Assembly: GCF_014196505.1 (NCBI RefSeq)
Contig: NZ_JACIDW010000008.1
Span: 62,001-126,000, forward strand
Reading direction: 5' to 3'
Length of the DNA: 64,000 nucleotides
DNA from: Rhizobium metallidurans
GTDB lineage: Bacteria > Pseudomonadota > Alphaproteobacteria > Rhizobiales > Rhizobiaceae
Shown here: positions 1-8,173 of the stretch, piece by piece
How the letters are laid out: each line of letters starts with the position of its first letter
How positions within the stretch are numbered: position 1 is the first letter of the stretch
Notes under the pieces: model-generated
What the model was told of the DNA's origin: nothing
The model's input: only the letters and a program-made list of their open reading frames with translations
Database searches by the model: none
Made by a program: the position numbers and the translations under genes

Positions 1-624
1 GATATTGTGCCGGTCGAGAAGGGCGCGGGCGATGGCGCAGAAGGTCATCAGCCGCTCGAGGCCGAAATGCTTCTCGTGGGCGGCGACCTGGAAGACGGAG
101 TCCGACGAGGTGTAGCAGATCGGCTTGCCGGTGCGGATGTGTTCCTCGCCGTGGCGGGCGATGATGTCGGTGCCGGAGGCATGGCAATTGCCGAGGATGC
201 CCGGAACCTCAGCGGCGTTGCACAGCGCCTCGATCAGCTCGGGGGTAAAGGCATCACCCTCGGTCGGGAAATAGCCCCAGTCGAATGTGACGGGCGTGCC
301 TGATATTTCCCAATGGCCGGAGGGCGTATCCTTGCCGCGCGAGACCTCGCTGGCCGCGCCGAAGCTGGCATAGACTTTCTCGGCCATCGGCATGCCCACC
401 GGGATCTTGCCGGATGCCGCCTTGGCGAGGTGCAGGAGGCCGAGAGCCGAAAGGTTCGGCAGCCGCAGCGGCCCCGAACGCAGGCCCTCGCGATCGCCGA
501 GGCCGGCGGCGCAGAATTCGGCGATATGGCCGAGCGTATCCGCCCCTTCGTCGCCATAGGCGGCCGCATCGGGCGCGCCACCCACGCCGAAGGAATCCAT
601 CACGAATAGAAAGGCACGCGGCAT
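1..624 (-). CDS. deoB: Phosphopentomutase, 3' end outside the window
   Basis: Interconverts ribose/deoxyribose 1-phosphate and 5-phosphate in nucleoside catabolism (cytoplasm, Mn-dependent). The 208 visible residues begin [16 protein letters not shown], the alkaline-phosphatase-superfamily metal site of DeoB with Asp10. They continue through the DeoB cap region, including [11 protein letters not shown] and the [10 protein letters not shown] segment. Full-length DeoB is about 400 residues, so roughly half is missing past base 1. The start is the first ATG before the conserved motif. Nearest neighbours are pilus genes on the same strand 110 bp upstream, with no obvious functional link. Confidence 0.95.
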   Translation of the reverse strand, partial: MPRAFLFVMDSFGVGGAPDAAAYGDEGADTLGHIAEFCAAGLGDREGLRSGPLRLPNLSALGLLHLAKAASGKIPVGMPMAEKVYASFGAASEVSRGKDTPSGHWEISGTPVTFDWGYFPTEGDAFTPELIEALCNAAEVPGILGNCHASGTDIIARHGEEHIRTGKPICYTSSDSVFQVAAHEKHFGLERLMTFCAIARALLDRHNI

Positions 625-733
625 GTTTCACCCGACACTCAAAAGCTGGCGCGCCGGATTGCCGGCCGCCGGGCCACAAGCCTTATAACGGAGACGAGAG
701 TATGGCAAATGCGCGGGCGCGAACGGGACCGGC

Positions 734-1315
734 TCAGCAATCGCTGCACAGGACGTTGTCGCCCTGACGCTGCCGGTAATAATAGGTGCGGCTGATGGTG
801 AGGGTGCTGTTGTTCGGCATGAGATTGGGCGCGAAGAGAAACAGCTTATAGGGTATGGACAGTTCCGAGCGTACGAGAAAGCTGTTGGCTTTCTTCAGAT
901 CCGCCGGAACCGTGACCGCCGAATTGGCCGTGTAGGGACGGCTGTTGTCCTGCGCCCAGGACCACTTGACGGTCGGGTTGGCGGCGGCGTCGATCTGGAT
1001 GCCGGTGATCTTCAAGCTCATCGTGGTGCCGGCATTGTAGGGGACGAAGATCGCCGCTGCTGCATTGGGCATGTCGGCAAGCCAGGATTTCGTCACGCTC
1101 TGCTGCTGGGTGACGATGTCCGCCACCGTGGCGGCGGCGCGCGAGGCGCGCTTGCTGACGCTGAGACCCATGGTGATCTCGAATGCGCCGACATAGAGCA
1201 TCACGAGGATCGGAAAGAGAATGGCGAACTCGATCGCGCCCATGCCATCGCGGTCGCCGGCGAAGCGGCGAGACACGGCCCGTAGCCTGACGATTGCGTT
1301 GCGGATCATCATCAC
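734..1315 (-). CDS. TadE-like minor pilin / pilus assembly protein
   Basis: 193 residues. A short basic leader ends DRDG, then comes a G-A-I-E-F-A motif with Glu29, followed by one hydrophobic helix (about 27-48). If cleavage follows Gly24, Glu is at +5, as in Tad pseudopilins processed by the CpaA peptidase. The rest is a secreted domain with a Cys pair near the C-terminus (CSDC). The start ATG overlaps the stop of the upstream TadE-like gene (ATGA), so the pair is translationally coupled. Likely a minor pseudopilin of the Tad machine encoded just to the right. TadE and TadF cannot be told apart here. Confidence 0.85.
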   Translation of the reverse strand: MMMIRNAIVRLRAVSRRFAGDRDGMGAIEFAILFPILVMLYVGAFEITMGLSVSKRASRAAATVADIVTQQQSVTKSWLADMPNAAAAIFVPYNAGTTMSLKITGIQIDAAANPTVKWSWAQDNSRPYTANSAVTVPADLKKANSFLVRSELSIPYKLFLFAPNLMPNNSTLTISRTYYYRQRQGDNVLCSDC

Positions 1316-1938
1316 GGGTACTGCTCGTTCTGGAACGCGGCGGTCGCGACAATCAGGAAGTAGGCCGAGGAGCCGTCGGATGGCCTGACATTGGAAATGT
1401 AGGGGCGGATGAGGTCACCGATCACCTGCCACTTATAATAGGCCCGGACCATGTTGATGGTACCGGCACCGCCCGGCGCGTATTGGAGCGCGGAGCTGTC
1501 GAGGTCCGAATAGGCGGCGGTCGTCTTCTTCGGGATCGTCGTCGGGATGGCCCCGAAGGTCGAGAAGTTCCGGACATCGACGAAAAGCTTGCTCGGCGTT
1601 GCCGCCTCCGTCGTCGAGCAGGTGATCAGGATCGAGATCTCCTTGCAGAAGGCGGTGCGAAACGCGGTGCGATCCGTATTGGCGGCCGTTATCTGGCCCG
1701 TGCGGATCTTGCGGCTCAGTGTGTCGACGGCGTTGGACACGAGTTCTTGACCGGCAAAGGCGATGAAGGTCTCGATGATCGCGAAGACGACCATGAAATA
1801 GGGAATGGCGAGAAGCGCGAATTCGATGGCCGCGGCGCCGTCACGCGAGCGCGTGAAAGCGGCAATGGACCACCACCGCCTGCATTGGCGCCGATCCGTC
1901 CGTTCCGCTGTTTGATCCAATTCCGTCATGGCCTGCAT
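1312..1938 (-). CDS. TadE-like minor pilin
   Basis: 208 residues. The basic N-terminus ends S-R-D-G, followed by AAAIEFALLA; Glu39 would be +5 after cleavage at Gly34. A single membrane helix spans about 37-60. The periplasmic part carries two cysteines (FCKEISILITC). It is the first gene of a two-gene unit with the next TadE-like gene (4-base overlap). An internal Met at residue 4 is an alternative start, since no strong ribosome site separates the two. Presumed exported pseudopilin for Flp fibre assembly. Confidence 0.85.
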   Translation of the reverse strand: MQAMTELDQTAERTDRRQCRRWWSIAAFTRSRDGAAAIEFALLAIPYFMVVFAIIETFIAFAGQELVSNAVDTLSRKIRTGQITAANTDRTAFRTAFCKEISILITCSTTEAATPSKLFVDVRNFSTFGAIPTTIPKKTTAAYSDLDSSALQYAPGGAGTINMVRAYYKWQVIGDLIRPYISNVRPSDGSSAYFLIVATAAFQNEQYP

Positions 1939-2038
1939 CCGACACAGCTTCGATCATGCACTTCTAAGTGCCGAACGTTGATTTTCCGTTTCAAGCCGGT
2001 TCAGAAATTTAACAACAAGTAAAAGAGCCCCGTTTTGC

Positions 2039-2467
2039 TCAGGGTGCCGCGGCGGCTGCGCCAGCGGCCGTGGTGGCGCTATGCTGTTCGCAATTGGGCG
2101 TGCAGGACAAAACCGTACGCTCCGTCTGGCGGAACACGCGCACGGTGTTGGCTTCGTCGATGGATACGAGGATGCTCTGATCGAGGATGGCGTTGCCGTC
2201 GGCATCCAGCAGGACGAGATTGGTGCTGCCGAAGCTGCGGCCGGTGAGCACGATGGTCTTGGCGTCGGCGACTGTCGCATCCGCCACCTTGGCGTTGCCG
2301 ACGATGACCTTGCTGACGGGGCGATCGAGCTTCAACACGCGCGCCTGATCCATATAGACCCTGAGCATCTGTTGCTGTTGGGCGAAGGCCGGGGCGAAGA
2401 CAGTTGCGCAAGCCGCGGCGGCAGCAAGAACACTGGCAAGGACTGGCCTTATGCCGCTCGATGACAT
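2039..2467 (-). CDS. Stand-alone secretin N-domain (CpaC-N-like) pilus protein
   Basis: 142 residues. The signal peptide ends around FAPAFA. It is followed by one domain that resembles the N-terminal pilus/secretin domain of CpaC: VLKLDRPVSKVIVGNAKVADATV..., then TGRSFGSTNLVLLDADG. The same pattern occurs in the full secretin of this window (residues about 60-130 of cpaC). There is no secretin beta-domain. The tail is Ala-rich with two Cys (CTPNC). It lies between the TadE-like pair and the pilin promoter region, transcribed away from the main cluster. It probably acts in the periplasm with the CpaC channel; its exact role is not known to me. Confidence 0.8.
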   Translation of the reverse strand: MSSSGIRPVLASVLAAAAACATVFAPAFAQQQQMLRVYMDQARVLKLDRPVSKVIVGNAKVADATVADAKTIVLTGRSFGSTNLVLLDADGNAILDQSILVSIDEANTVRVFRQTERTVLSCTPNCEQHSATTAAGAAAAAP

Positions 2468-2555
2468 CTGGATTCTCTCACGATCACGACGCTAACTTAC
2501 CGGAAGCATAGAAAAAAATGGTGCACGAAACCTTAATGGGAGAGCGATCCCGCCC

Positions 2556-2570
2556 ATAACGAGACGTTAA
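2556..2570 (-). promoter_or_regulatory. CtrA-like box (TTAA-N7-TTAT)
   Basis: Read on the minus strand: TTAACGTCTCGTTAT. One base differs from the TTAA-N7-TTAA core recognised by the alphaproteobacterial cell-cycle regulator CtrA. It lies about 90 bases upstream of the secretin-N-domain gene on the same strand. Motif match only. Confidence 0.4.
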
Positions 2571-2662
2571 CGCCGCGTCATCGGTACCGGAACGATACAA
2601 TCGGCTTCCCGCATGGCCGGCGAGGCAATGAATCATGGCGCCGGGCAATCAGAAATCCCTTA

Positions 2663-2711
2663 TTCAGTAGTGACTTCCGCATGATATTTAAATTTCTACG
2701 GAACTACTGAA
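2663..2711. repeat. Imperfect inverted repeat upstream of the pilin gene
   Basis: TTCAGTAGT at 2663-2671 is the exact reverse complement of ACTACTGAA at 2703-2711. The inner bases (TTCCG / CGGA) extend the symmetry around an AT-rich centre (ATATTTAAAT). It lies about 160 bases before the pilin start. It could be an operator or an RNA hairpin, depending on where transcription begins. Confidence 0.5.
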
Positions 2712-2745
2712 ACAGTTACTTACCATGGCGGCCGACTGCTTCCCG

Positions 2746-2761
2746 TTAACACATTAGTAAC
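2746..2761 (+). promoter_or_regulatory. CtrA-like box before the pilin gene
   Basis: TTAA-N7-GTAAC, one mismatch from TTAA-N7-TTAAC, about 108 bases upstream of the pilin ATG. In Caulobacter pilA is a direct CtrA target, so the position is sensible. Motif match only. Confidence 0.45.
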
Positions 2762-2868
2762 CCATTTTTTTAAGCCGATCGAAAGAGCGGTACGTTAGGT
2801 TGTGCTCATCCGATCAACGGCGAACAGTTGGCGGACGTGCTGAACATCAACTGGAGTTAGGAGTTATC

Positions 2869-3048
2869 ATGACCAAGCTTGTAAGCCGTTTTCTGAAAGA
2901 CGAATCCGGCGCGACCGCAATTGAATACGGCCTGATCGCAGCGCTCATTTCCGTAGCGCTCATCACCGGCGCCTCCACGCTCGGCGGCAAACTGAACACC
3001 ATGTTCAGCAACCTGGGCAACACGATCGCCAACAAGACGCCGAACTGA
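2869..3048 (+). CDS. flp: Flp-family type IVb pilin
   Basis: 59 residues, the main fibre subunit of Tad/Flp pili used for surface attachment. The short basic leader MTKLVSRFLKDESG is followed by ATAIEYGLIAALISVALI. Cleavage after Gly14 puts Glu19-Tyr20 at +5/+6, the Flp signature. A hydrophobic helix (15-37) and a small Gly/Asn-rich tail follow. The ATG at 2869 is preceded by a good ribosome site (TTAGGAG). It is the first gene of the plus-strand pilus cluster, but two hairpins separate it from cpaA, so pilin message is probably made in excess over the machine. Confidence 0.95.
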   Translation: MTKLVSRFLKDESGATAIEYGLIAALISVALITGASTLGGKLNTMFSNLGNTIANKTPN

Positions 3049-3072
3049 TATCGCCTTCGGCGACACGATATA

Positions 3073-3096
3073 CGCCAGACCTTAACAGGTCTGGCG
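3073..3096 (+). terminator. Perfect 10-bp hairpin after the pilin gene
   Basis: CGCCAGACCT and AGGTCTGGCG flank a TAAC loop, 25 bases after the pilin stop. No T-run follows directly. It may protect the 3' end of the pilin mRNA, or work together with the terminator immediately downstream. Confidence 0.65.
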
Positions 3097-3105
3097 CTAA
3101 ACATG

Positions 3106-3130
3106 GGCTCACTGAAACAGTGGGCCTTTT
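3106..3130 (+). terminator. Intrinsic terminator between pilin gene and cpaA
   Basis: GGCTCACTG / CAGTGGGCC form a 9-pair stem (one G-T) with an AAA loop, followed by TTTT then GTCTT. It ends 22 bases before the cpaA start. It should terminate or attenuate pilin transcripts before the assembly genes. Confidence 0.7.
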
Positions 3131-3151
3131 GTCTTAAGGATCGATAGCAGA

Positions 3152-3664
3152 ATGATCGCAGCTTCCGTCTTTGTGATATTCCCGCTGTGCCTCGCAGTCG
3201 CGGCATTTTCCGATCTGTTCACGATGACGATCCCGAACAGGATCTCCATCATCCTCATCGCGTCTTTCTTCGCCATCGCGCTTTTGACCGGCATGCCGCT
3301 TGCCCAGGTCGGCAGCCATGCCGCCGGCGCGCTGGCCGTCTTCGTCGTCTGCTTCATCCTTTTCGCCACCAATACGATGGGCGGCGGCGACGCCAAACTC
3401 CTGACGGCATCCGCACTCTGGTTCGGCCTCAACCCGGCCATTGTCGAGTTTCTGGGCTATGTCGGCATCTTCGGTGGCTTGATAACCTTGATCATCGTGA
3501 TGATCCGGATGCAGGCCGACACGATTCTCGCGATCGGTCTGCCGGTTCCGAACTCCATTCTCATGGCCAAGAAGATCCCCTACGGCATCGCCATCGCGAT
3601 CGGCGGTTTTCTGGCATTTCCGTCCTCGCCGCTGTTCATGACCGCGCTGCAAGGCCTGAAGTAA
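3152..3664 (+). CDS. cpaA: Prepilin peptidase (A24 family)
   Basis: 170-residue inner-membrane aspartic protease that trims the leader from the Flp pilin and TadE-like proteins. The two catalytic aspartates are visible: Asp21 in A-F-S-D-L and Asp80 in the G-G-G-D-A-K motif (GxGD). About six hydrophobic segments are present, and the methylase half of classical PilD is absent, as usual for CpaA/TadV. The ribosome site AAGGA lies about 14 bases upstream. Followed by 110 bases containing a CtrA-like box before cpaB. Confidence 0.93.
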   Translation: MIAASVFVIFPLCLAVAAFSDLFTMTIPNRISIILIASFFAIALLTGMPLAQVGSHAAGALAVFVVCFILFATNTMGGGDAKLLTASALWFGLNPAIVEFLGYVGIFGGLITLIIVMIRMQADTILAIGLPVPNSILMAKKIPYGIAIAIGGFLAFPSSPLFMTALQGLK

Positions 3665-3670
3665 AGGCGC

Positions 3671-3687
3671 TTAAGCGCTCGTTAACC
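3671..3687 (+). promoter_or_regulatory. Consensus CtrA box before cpaB
   Basis: TTAAGCGCTCGTTAACC is a full TTAA-N7-TTAACC match. It sits in the only sizeable gap of the plus-strand cluster, about 88 bases before the cpaB ATG. A further TTAAC-TATAATTA stretch at 3706-3719 could be part of a promoter. This suggests that cpaB-tadC form a separately controlled operon. Confidence 0.55.
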
Positions 3688-3774
3688 TAAGATCGAAGTC
3701 TTTCGTTAACTATAATTACACCAATTGGAGCCAATTCTCCGGAACGAATATTTCGATTCCCTGGGGAACGCCTG

Positions 3775-4587
3775 ATGAAACCCGCCCGCATTTTGATCCT
3801 TGGAGTGGCCGTCGTCGCCGCCGGTCTGGCCGGCGTTCTGGCGATGAGCCTTGCCGGTCGCGGATCGGTCGTGACCCAGGTCCAGCAGGTGGTCGAGAAG
3901 GAACCAACCGTCAACGTGCTCGTCTCCAGCGCCAATCTTCCCGTTGGCGCGCGGCTCGACGACAAGTCCGCGCGCTGGATGGCCTGGCCGCAGGGCGGGG
4001 TGGTGCAGGGCTTCATCACGGAAACGGACAAGCCCGACGCGATCAAGGAATTGCAGGGCGCCGTCGTGCGCATGCCGATCTTCGAGGGCGAGCCGATCCG
4101 GGCGGAAAAGATCGCCGATTCCAACAGCCGCATCATGTCGTCGCTGCTGCCTTCGGGCAAGCGCGCCGTCGCAACCGAAATCTCGGTCGCGACCGGCGCC
4201 GGCGGCTTCATCCTGCCGAACGACCGCGTCGACGTGATCATGGTCCGCAAGGAAAAGAACGGCGACAAGTATCTGACCGAAACGGTGCTGAACAATGTGC
4301 GGGTGCTGGCGATCGACCAGCAGGTTCAGGAGAAGGACGACGGCTCCAAGGCTGTTGTCGGCACGACCGCGACGCTGGAACTGACCCCCGACCAGACCAA
4401 GGTGCTCGCCGTCGCGCAGCAGATGGCGGATCGGCTTTCGCTGGCGCTGCGCTCGGTCGCCGACGCCCGCGAGCCGGATACCAAGGCCGCGGACTATCTG
4501 CTCAGCGGCGACAATGGCAGCTCCATCGTTCAGGTCATCAAGTCAGGCGCCATCGTCAACGACAGCGCGCCTCAGAAAGCCGAGTAG
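3775..4587 (+). CDS. cpaB: Flp pilus assembly protein CpaB (RcpC)
   Basis: 270 residues. An N-terminal membrane anchor (about 4-24) is followed by the SAF-like domain typical of CpaB/RcpC (VLVSSANLPVGARL, about residues 48-110). A periplasmic domain follows, including the conserved ILPNDRVDVIMV stretch. It is thought to work with the CpaC secretin in pilus passage through the periplasm and outer membrane. First gene of the cpaB-tadC block; the stop is 11 bases before the cpaC start, and the cpaC ribosome site GAGGAG lies in that gap. Confidence 0.93.
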   Translation: MKPARILILGVAVVAAGLAGVLAMSLAGRGSVVTQVQQVVEKEPTVNVLVSSANLPVGARLDDKSARWMAWPQGGVVQGFITETDKPDAIKELQGAVVRMPIFEGEPIRAEKIADSNSRIMSSLLPSGKRAVATEISVATGAGGFILPNDRVDVIMVRKEKNGDKYLTETVLNNVRVLAIDQQVQEKDDGSKAVVGTTATLELTPDQTKVLAVAQQMADRLSLALRSVADAREPDTKAADYLLSGDNGSSIVQVIKSGAIVNDSAPQKAE

Positions 4588-4598
4588 AGGAGACGGAC

Positions 4599-6104
4599 AT
4601 GGGCAACTCAACACGGCGCATGAAACATCTGATGGCAGGCTGCCTGTCGCTGACGATCGGCTTCACCGGCGTCGCGCCGGGCTTTCTCGATCCCGTCATC
4701 GGTGTCGGCGCGGCGCAGGCCGCTTCCGACGGCATGGTGAGCATCACCCAGACGGGCCAGGGCGCGCATCGCAGCCTCAAGCTCGGCCTGAAGAAGGCGA
4801 TCGTGATCGATCTCCCGGTCGATGCGAGCGATATCCTCGTTTCCGATCCGAGCATGGCCGACGCGGTGACGCGCTCCTCGCGGCGCATCTATCTGTTCGG
4901 CAAGACGGTCGGGCAGACCAACATCTTCATCTTCGGCGCCGACGGCCAGCAGATCGTCAGCCTCGACATCGCGATCGAACGCGACGTCAGCGGATTGCAG
5001 AACAACCTGCGCCGCTTCATTCCCGATTCCAACATCAACGTCGAGATCGTCTCCGACAACATCGTGCTGACAGGCACGGTGCGCACGCCGCAGGATGCGG
5101 CGCAGGCCGCCGATCTCGCCGGCGTCTTCCTGAAGGGCGGCGAGGCGACGACGCGCACCGAAACGGCCAGCAGCCAGGGCGGCGGCGACGGATCGGTGGC
5201 GTTGTTCGCGGAAAACCGCCAGCAGTCGCAGGTGATCAACCTGCTGCAGATCGAAGGCGAGGACCAGGTCACGCTGAAGGTGACCATCGCCGAGGTTCGC
5301 CGCGAAATCCTGAAGCAGATCGGCTTCGACAATCTGGTTTCCAATTCCAGCGGCATGACCGTCGCGCAGCTTGGCGCACCCAACTCCAGCGCCGCGACCT
5401 CGACGCTCGGCGGCGGACTGGCGGCGCTGTTCAAGAACTCGATCGGCAAATACGACATCTCGACCTATCTGAGCGCACTGGAACAGGCGAAGGTCGTCAA
5501 GACCCTGGCCGAGCCGACGCTGACGGCGATTTCCGGCCAGGCGGCGACCTTCAACTCCGGCGGTCAGGTGCTCTATTCGACGACCGACAACGACGGCAAC
5601 GTCACCGTCACACCCTACAATTACGGTATCAGCCTGGGCTTCAAGCCGGTCGTGCTCTCCTCGGGCCGCATCAGCCTGGAGATCAAGACCAACGTGTCGG
5701 AACCGGCGCCTTCCGTCAGCGGTTCGGCACCGACCTACCAGCGCCGTTCGGCCGAGACCTCCGTCGAGCTTCCGTCCGGCGGCTCGATCGCGCTGGCGGG
5801 CCTGATCCGCGACAACGTCGCCCAGACATCGAACGGCACGCCCGGCGCCAACAAGATCCCGCTGCTGGGAACGCTGTTTCGCCAGCGCACCGTGCAGCGC
5901 GAAGAGACCGAGCTCGTCATCATCGCGACGCCCTATCTCGTGCGTCCTGTCGCCCGCAATCAGCTGAACCGTCCCGACGACAATTTCAGCCCGACCAACG
6001 ATGGCGCCGCATTCTTCCTCAACCGCGTGAACAAGGTCTACGGCGGCAAGACGCCGGTCGCGGACACCCAGTTCCACGGCTCAATCGGGTTCATCTACAA
6101 ATGA
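4599..6104 (+). CDS. cpaC: Outer-membrane secretin of the Tad pilus
   Basis: 501 residues. A long signal region to about residue 44 is followed by the pilus/secretin N-domain (about 55-130), a BON-like stretch, and the secretin beta-domain (about 230-460). The beta-domain contains VKTLAEPTLTAISGQ and VELPSGGSIALAGLI, hallmarks of type II/III secretins. It forms the outer-membrane channel for the Flp fibre. The last codon overlaps the start of cpaD (ATGA). Length agrees with RcpA/CpaC proteins. Confidence 0.95.
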   Translation: MGNSTRRMKHLMAGCLSLTIGFTGVAPGFLDPVIGVGAAQAASDGMVSITQTGQGAHRSLKLGLKKAIVIDLPVDASDILVSDPSMADAVTRSSRRIYLFGKTVGQTNIFIFGADGQQIVSLDIAIERDVSGLQNNLRRFIPDSNINVEIVSDNIVLTGTVRTPQDAAQAADLAGVFLKGGEATTRTETASSQGGGDGSVALFAENRQQSQVINLLQIEGEDQVTLKVTIAEVRREILKQIGFDNLVSNSSGMTVAQLGAPNSSAATSTLGGGLAALFKNSIGKYDISTYLSALEQAKVVKTLAEPTLTAISGQAATFNSGGQVLYSTTDNDGNVTVTPYNYGISLGFKPVVLSSGRISLEIKTNVSEPAPSVSGSAPTYQRRSAETSVELPSGGSIALAGLIRDNVAQTSNGTPGANKIPLLGTLFRQRTVQREETELVIIATPYLVRPVARNQLNRPDDNFSPTNDGAAFFLNRVNKVYGGKTPVADTQFHGSIGFIYK

Positions 6105-6856
6105 GCGAAGCGGGATCAGCAATGGCACAACACAGAGACACGCCGATGGCCCAGATCAAGACCGGCTCCCGTTACCGCGGCTTTTCGACACCGCTGATCG
6201 TCGCCGCGTCCATCGCGACCGCCCTGCTTTCCGGTTGCGCCTCGCGCGACGACCTGACGACGGGCGGCATTCCCGACGATTACCGGCAGCGCCACCCGAT
6301 CGTGGTGACGGAAGCCGAGCAATCGGTGGACATCCCCGTCGCCTCGACCGATCGCCGGCTCAACACAGCGCAGCGCGACATGATCCGCGGCTTCGCGCAG
6401 AACTACAGCGCGCGCGCCACCGGCCCGATCTACCTGCTGACGCCGGAGGGATCGCCGAACTCGAACGCCGCCCGGCAGCTGCGCGGCCAGGTGCGCGCCG
6501 AGCTTGCCGCGCGCGGGATCGCCGCCTCGAAGATCGTCAACAGCTCCTATGTGACGATCGAGGCCAAGGACGCGGCGCCGATCCGCCTCACCTTCGTCGG
6601 CACGACGGCGATGACGTCGCAGTGCGGCCAGTGGCCGAAGGACATGATCAACGACTTCAGCAACCAGAACTACTATAATTTCGGCTGCGCGACACAGAAC
6701 AACCTCGCGGCACAGATCGCCAATCCCGAGGATCTCGTCGCGCCGCGCGGCATGACCCCGATCGACGCGACGCGCCGCAACGCCGCCATCAAGGAATATC
6801 GCGAACGCACATCGAACCTCGAAGAAATGAGCGGCAGTTCCGCCAACAGCTTCTGA
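6101..6856 (+). CDS. cpaD: CpaD-family pilus lipoprotein
   Basis: 251 residues from the ATG overlapping the cpaC stop; in-frame ATGs at 6122 and 6146 are alternatives. A hydrophobic stretch ends in a lipobox (L-L-S-G-C), then R-D-D-L-T-T-G-G-I-P-D-D-Y-R-Q-R-H-P-I, which is characteristic of CpaD. The C-terminal half carries CGQWPKDM and the F-G-C-A-T-Q-N-N-L-A motif. Probably an outer-membrane-associated lipoprotein assisting the secretin. Translationally coupled to cpaC. Confidence 0.92.
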   Translation: MSEAGSAMAQHRDTPMAQIKTGSRYRGFSTPLIVAASIATALLSGCASRDDLTTGGIPDDYRQRHPIVVTEAEQSVDIPVASTDRRLNTAQRDMIRGFAQNYSARATGPIYLLTPEGSPNSNAARQLRGQVRAELAARGIAASKIVNSSYVTIEAKDAAPIRLTFVGTTAMTSQCGQWPKDMINDFSNQNYYNFGCATQNNLAAQIANPEDLVAPRGMTPIDATRRNAAIKEYRERTSNLEEMSGSSANSF

Positions 6857-6873
6857 TCAAGCCAGGATTGACG

Positions 6874-8151
6874 ATGAGCACGGTTGAATACGACATCAAG
6901 CACACAGCCGACCTGCAGCAGGCCGAAGAGGCGGTGCGCATGGGCGAGCTGGAAAACATGCGCCCGCTTCCGCGCATCTCGGTGCACGCCTTCTGCGAAA
7001 GCGAGGAGCTGCAGCGGGTGATGGAACGCTGCGGCAGCGACCGCCGCCTGTCGAAGGTCAGCCTGCGGATCACCAGCGGCGGCATCGCGGCGGCGGCCAA
7101 CATGTTCGCCAGCGCGCCGACGCCGAACCTGATCATTCTCGAGACCCGGGCCAGCAGCGCGAGCCTGCTCAACGAGCTGGCGCCGCTCGCCGCCGTCTGC
7201 GACCCGTCGACCAAGGTCATCATCGTCGGCTATCACAACGATATCGCGCTCTATCGCGAGCTGATCCGCAACGGCATTTCCGAATATATCGTCCAGCCCG
7301 TCGGCATGCCCGACATCATGACGGCGATGGCGACGATCTTCGTCGATCCGGATGCCGAGCCGCTCGGGCGCAGCATCGCCTTCATCGGCGCCAAGGGCGG
7401 CGTCGGCGCCTCCACCATCGCCCACAACTGCGCCTTCGGCATCTCGCGCCTGTTTTCGACCGAAACGATCCTCGCCGATCTCGACCTGCCCTACGGAACC
7501 GCCAATATCGACTTCGACCAGGATCCGACGCAGGGCATCGCCGAGGCGGTCTATGCCCCGGAGCGCCTGGACGAGATGTTCCTCGACCGCCTGCTGACGA
7601 AGTGCTCCGAGCACCTGTCGCTGCTGGCGGCGCCATCGCTCCTCGACCGGGCCTACGATTTCGACGGTCACGCCTTCCAGCCGGTCATGGATGTGCTGCA
7701 GCGCAGCGCGCCGGTGACGGTGCTCGACGTGCCGCACACCTGGTCGGAATGGACGCGCTCGGTGCTGGGCGCGGCCGACGAGGTGGTGATCTGCGCGTCT
7801 CCCGATCTCGCCAACCTGCGCAACACCAAGAACCTGATCGACGCGCTGCGCAAGATGCGACCGAACGACAAGCCGCCTCACCTCGTTCTCAACCAGGTGG
7901 GCATGCCCAAGCGTCCGGAGATCAGCCCTTCGGATTTCTGCGAGCCGCTGGAATGCGAGCCCGTCGCCATCATCCCGTTCGACAGCAACCTGTTCGGAAC
8001 GGCGGCCAACAGCGGCCGGATGATCTCGGAGATGGACCCGAAATCGCCGACGGCCGAGACCTTCTCGCAGCTGTCGCACATCGTTACCGGGCGGATCGCG
8101 ATCAAGAAGGCGAAGAAGAGCAGTCTTCTCAGCCTCCTGAAGCGCAAATAG
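6874..8151 (+). CDS. cpaE: CpaE/TadZ pilus localisation ATPase
   Basis: 425 residues. An N-terminal receiver-like domain without phospho-acceptor signature (about 30-150) is followed by a ParA/MinD-type ATPase domain. Its P-loop is G-A-K-G-G-V-G-A-S-T near residue 172, a deviant Walker A with Ala in place of the usual second Lys/Thr, as common in TadZ. DLDLPYGTANIDFD follows. It is thought to place the Tad machine in the cell. ATG at 6874 was preferred over an upstream TTG because AGGA sits 6 bases before it. Confidence 0.93.
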   Translation: MSTVEYDIKHTADLQQAEEAVRMGELENMRPLPRISVHAFCESEELQRVMERCGSDRRLSKVSLRITSGGIAAAANMFASAPTPNLIILETRASSASLLNELAPLAAVCDPSTKVIIVGYHNDIALYRELIRNGISEYIVQPVGMPDIMTAMATIFVDPDAEPLGRSIAFIGAKGGVGASTIAHNCAFGISRLFSTETILADLDLPYGTANIDFDQDPTQGIAEAVYAPERLDEMFLDRLLTKCSEHLSLLAAPSLLDRAYDFDGHAFQPVMDVLQRSAPVTVLDVPHTWSEWTRSVLGAADEVVICASPDLANLRNTKNLIDALRKMRPNDKPPHLVLNQVGMPKRPEISPSDFCEPLECEPVAIIPFDSNLFGTAANSGRMISEMDPKSPTAETFSQLSHIVTGRIAIKKAKKSSLLSLLKRK

Positions 8152-8173
8152 CCCACCAGGAGTGGAACCAGTA

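Larger units (their letters stand above)
2468..2868. promoter_or_regulatory. Divergent control region between minus-strand Tad genes and the pilin gene
   Basis: 401 bases without a gene, AT-richer than its surroundings. It holds the promoters for both directions. Visible elements are a minus-strand CtrA-like box (2556-2570), a long imperfect inverted repeat (2663-2711), a plus-strand CtrA-like box (2746-2761), a T-run at about 2764-2771, and the pilin ribosome site TTAGGAG near 2857-2863. Promoter -35/-10 hexamers could not be assigned with confidence. Confidence 0.6.

Noticed and set aside
4608..6077. 489-codon open frame on minus inside cpaC
   Set aside because: Antisense shadow of the cpaC codon bias in GC-rich DNA; its translation is Arg/Asp/Val-rich and resembles no protein, while the plus frame is a clear secretin.
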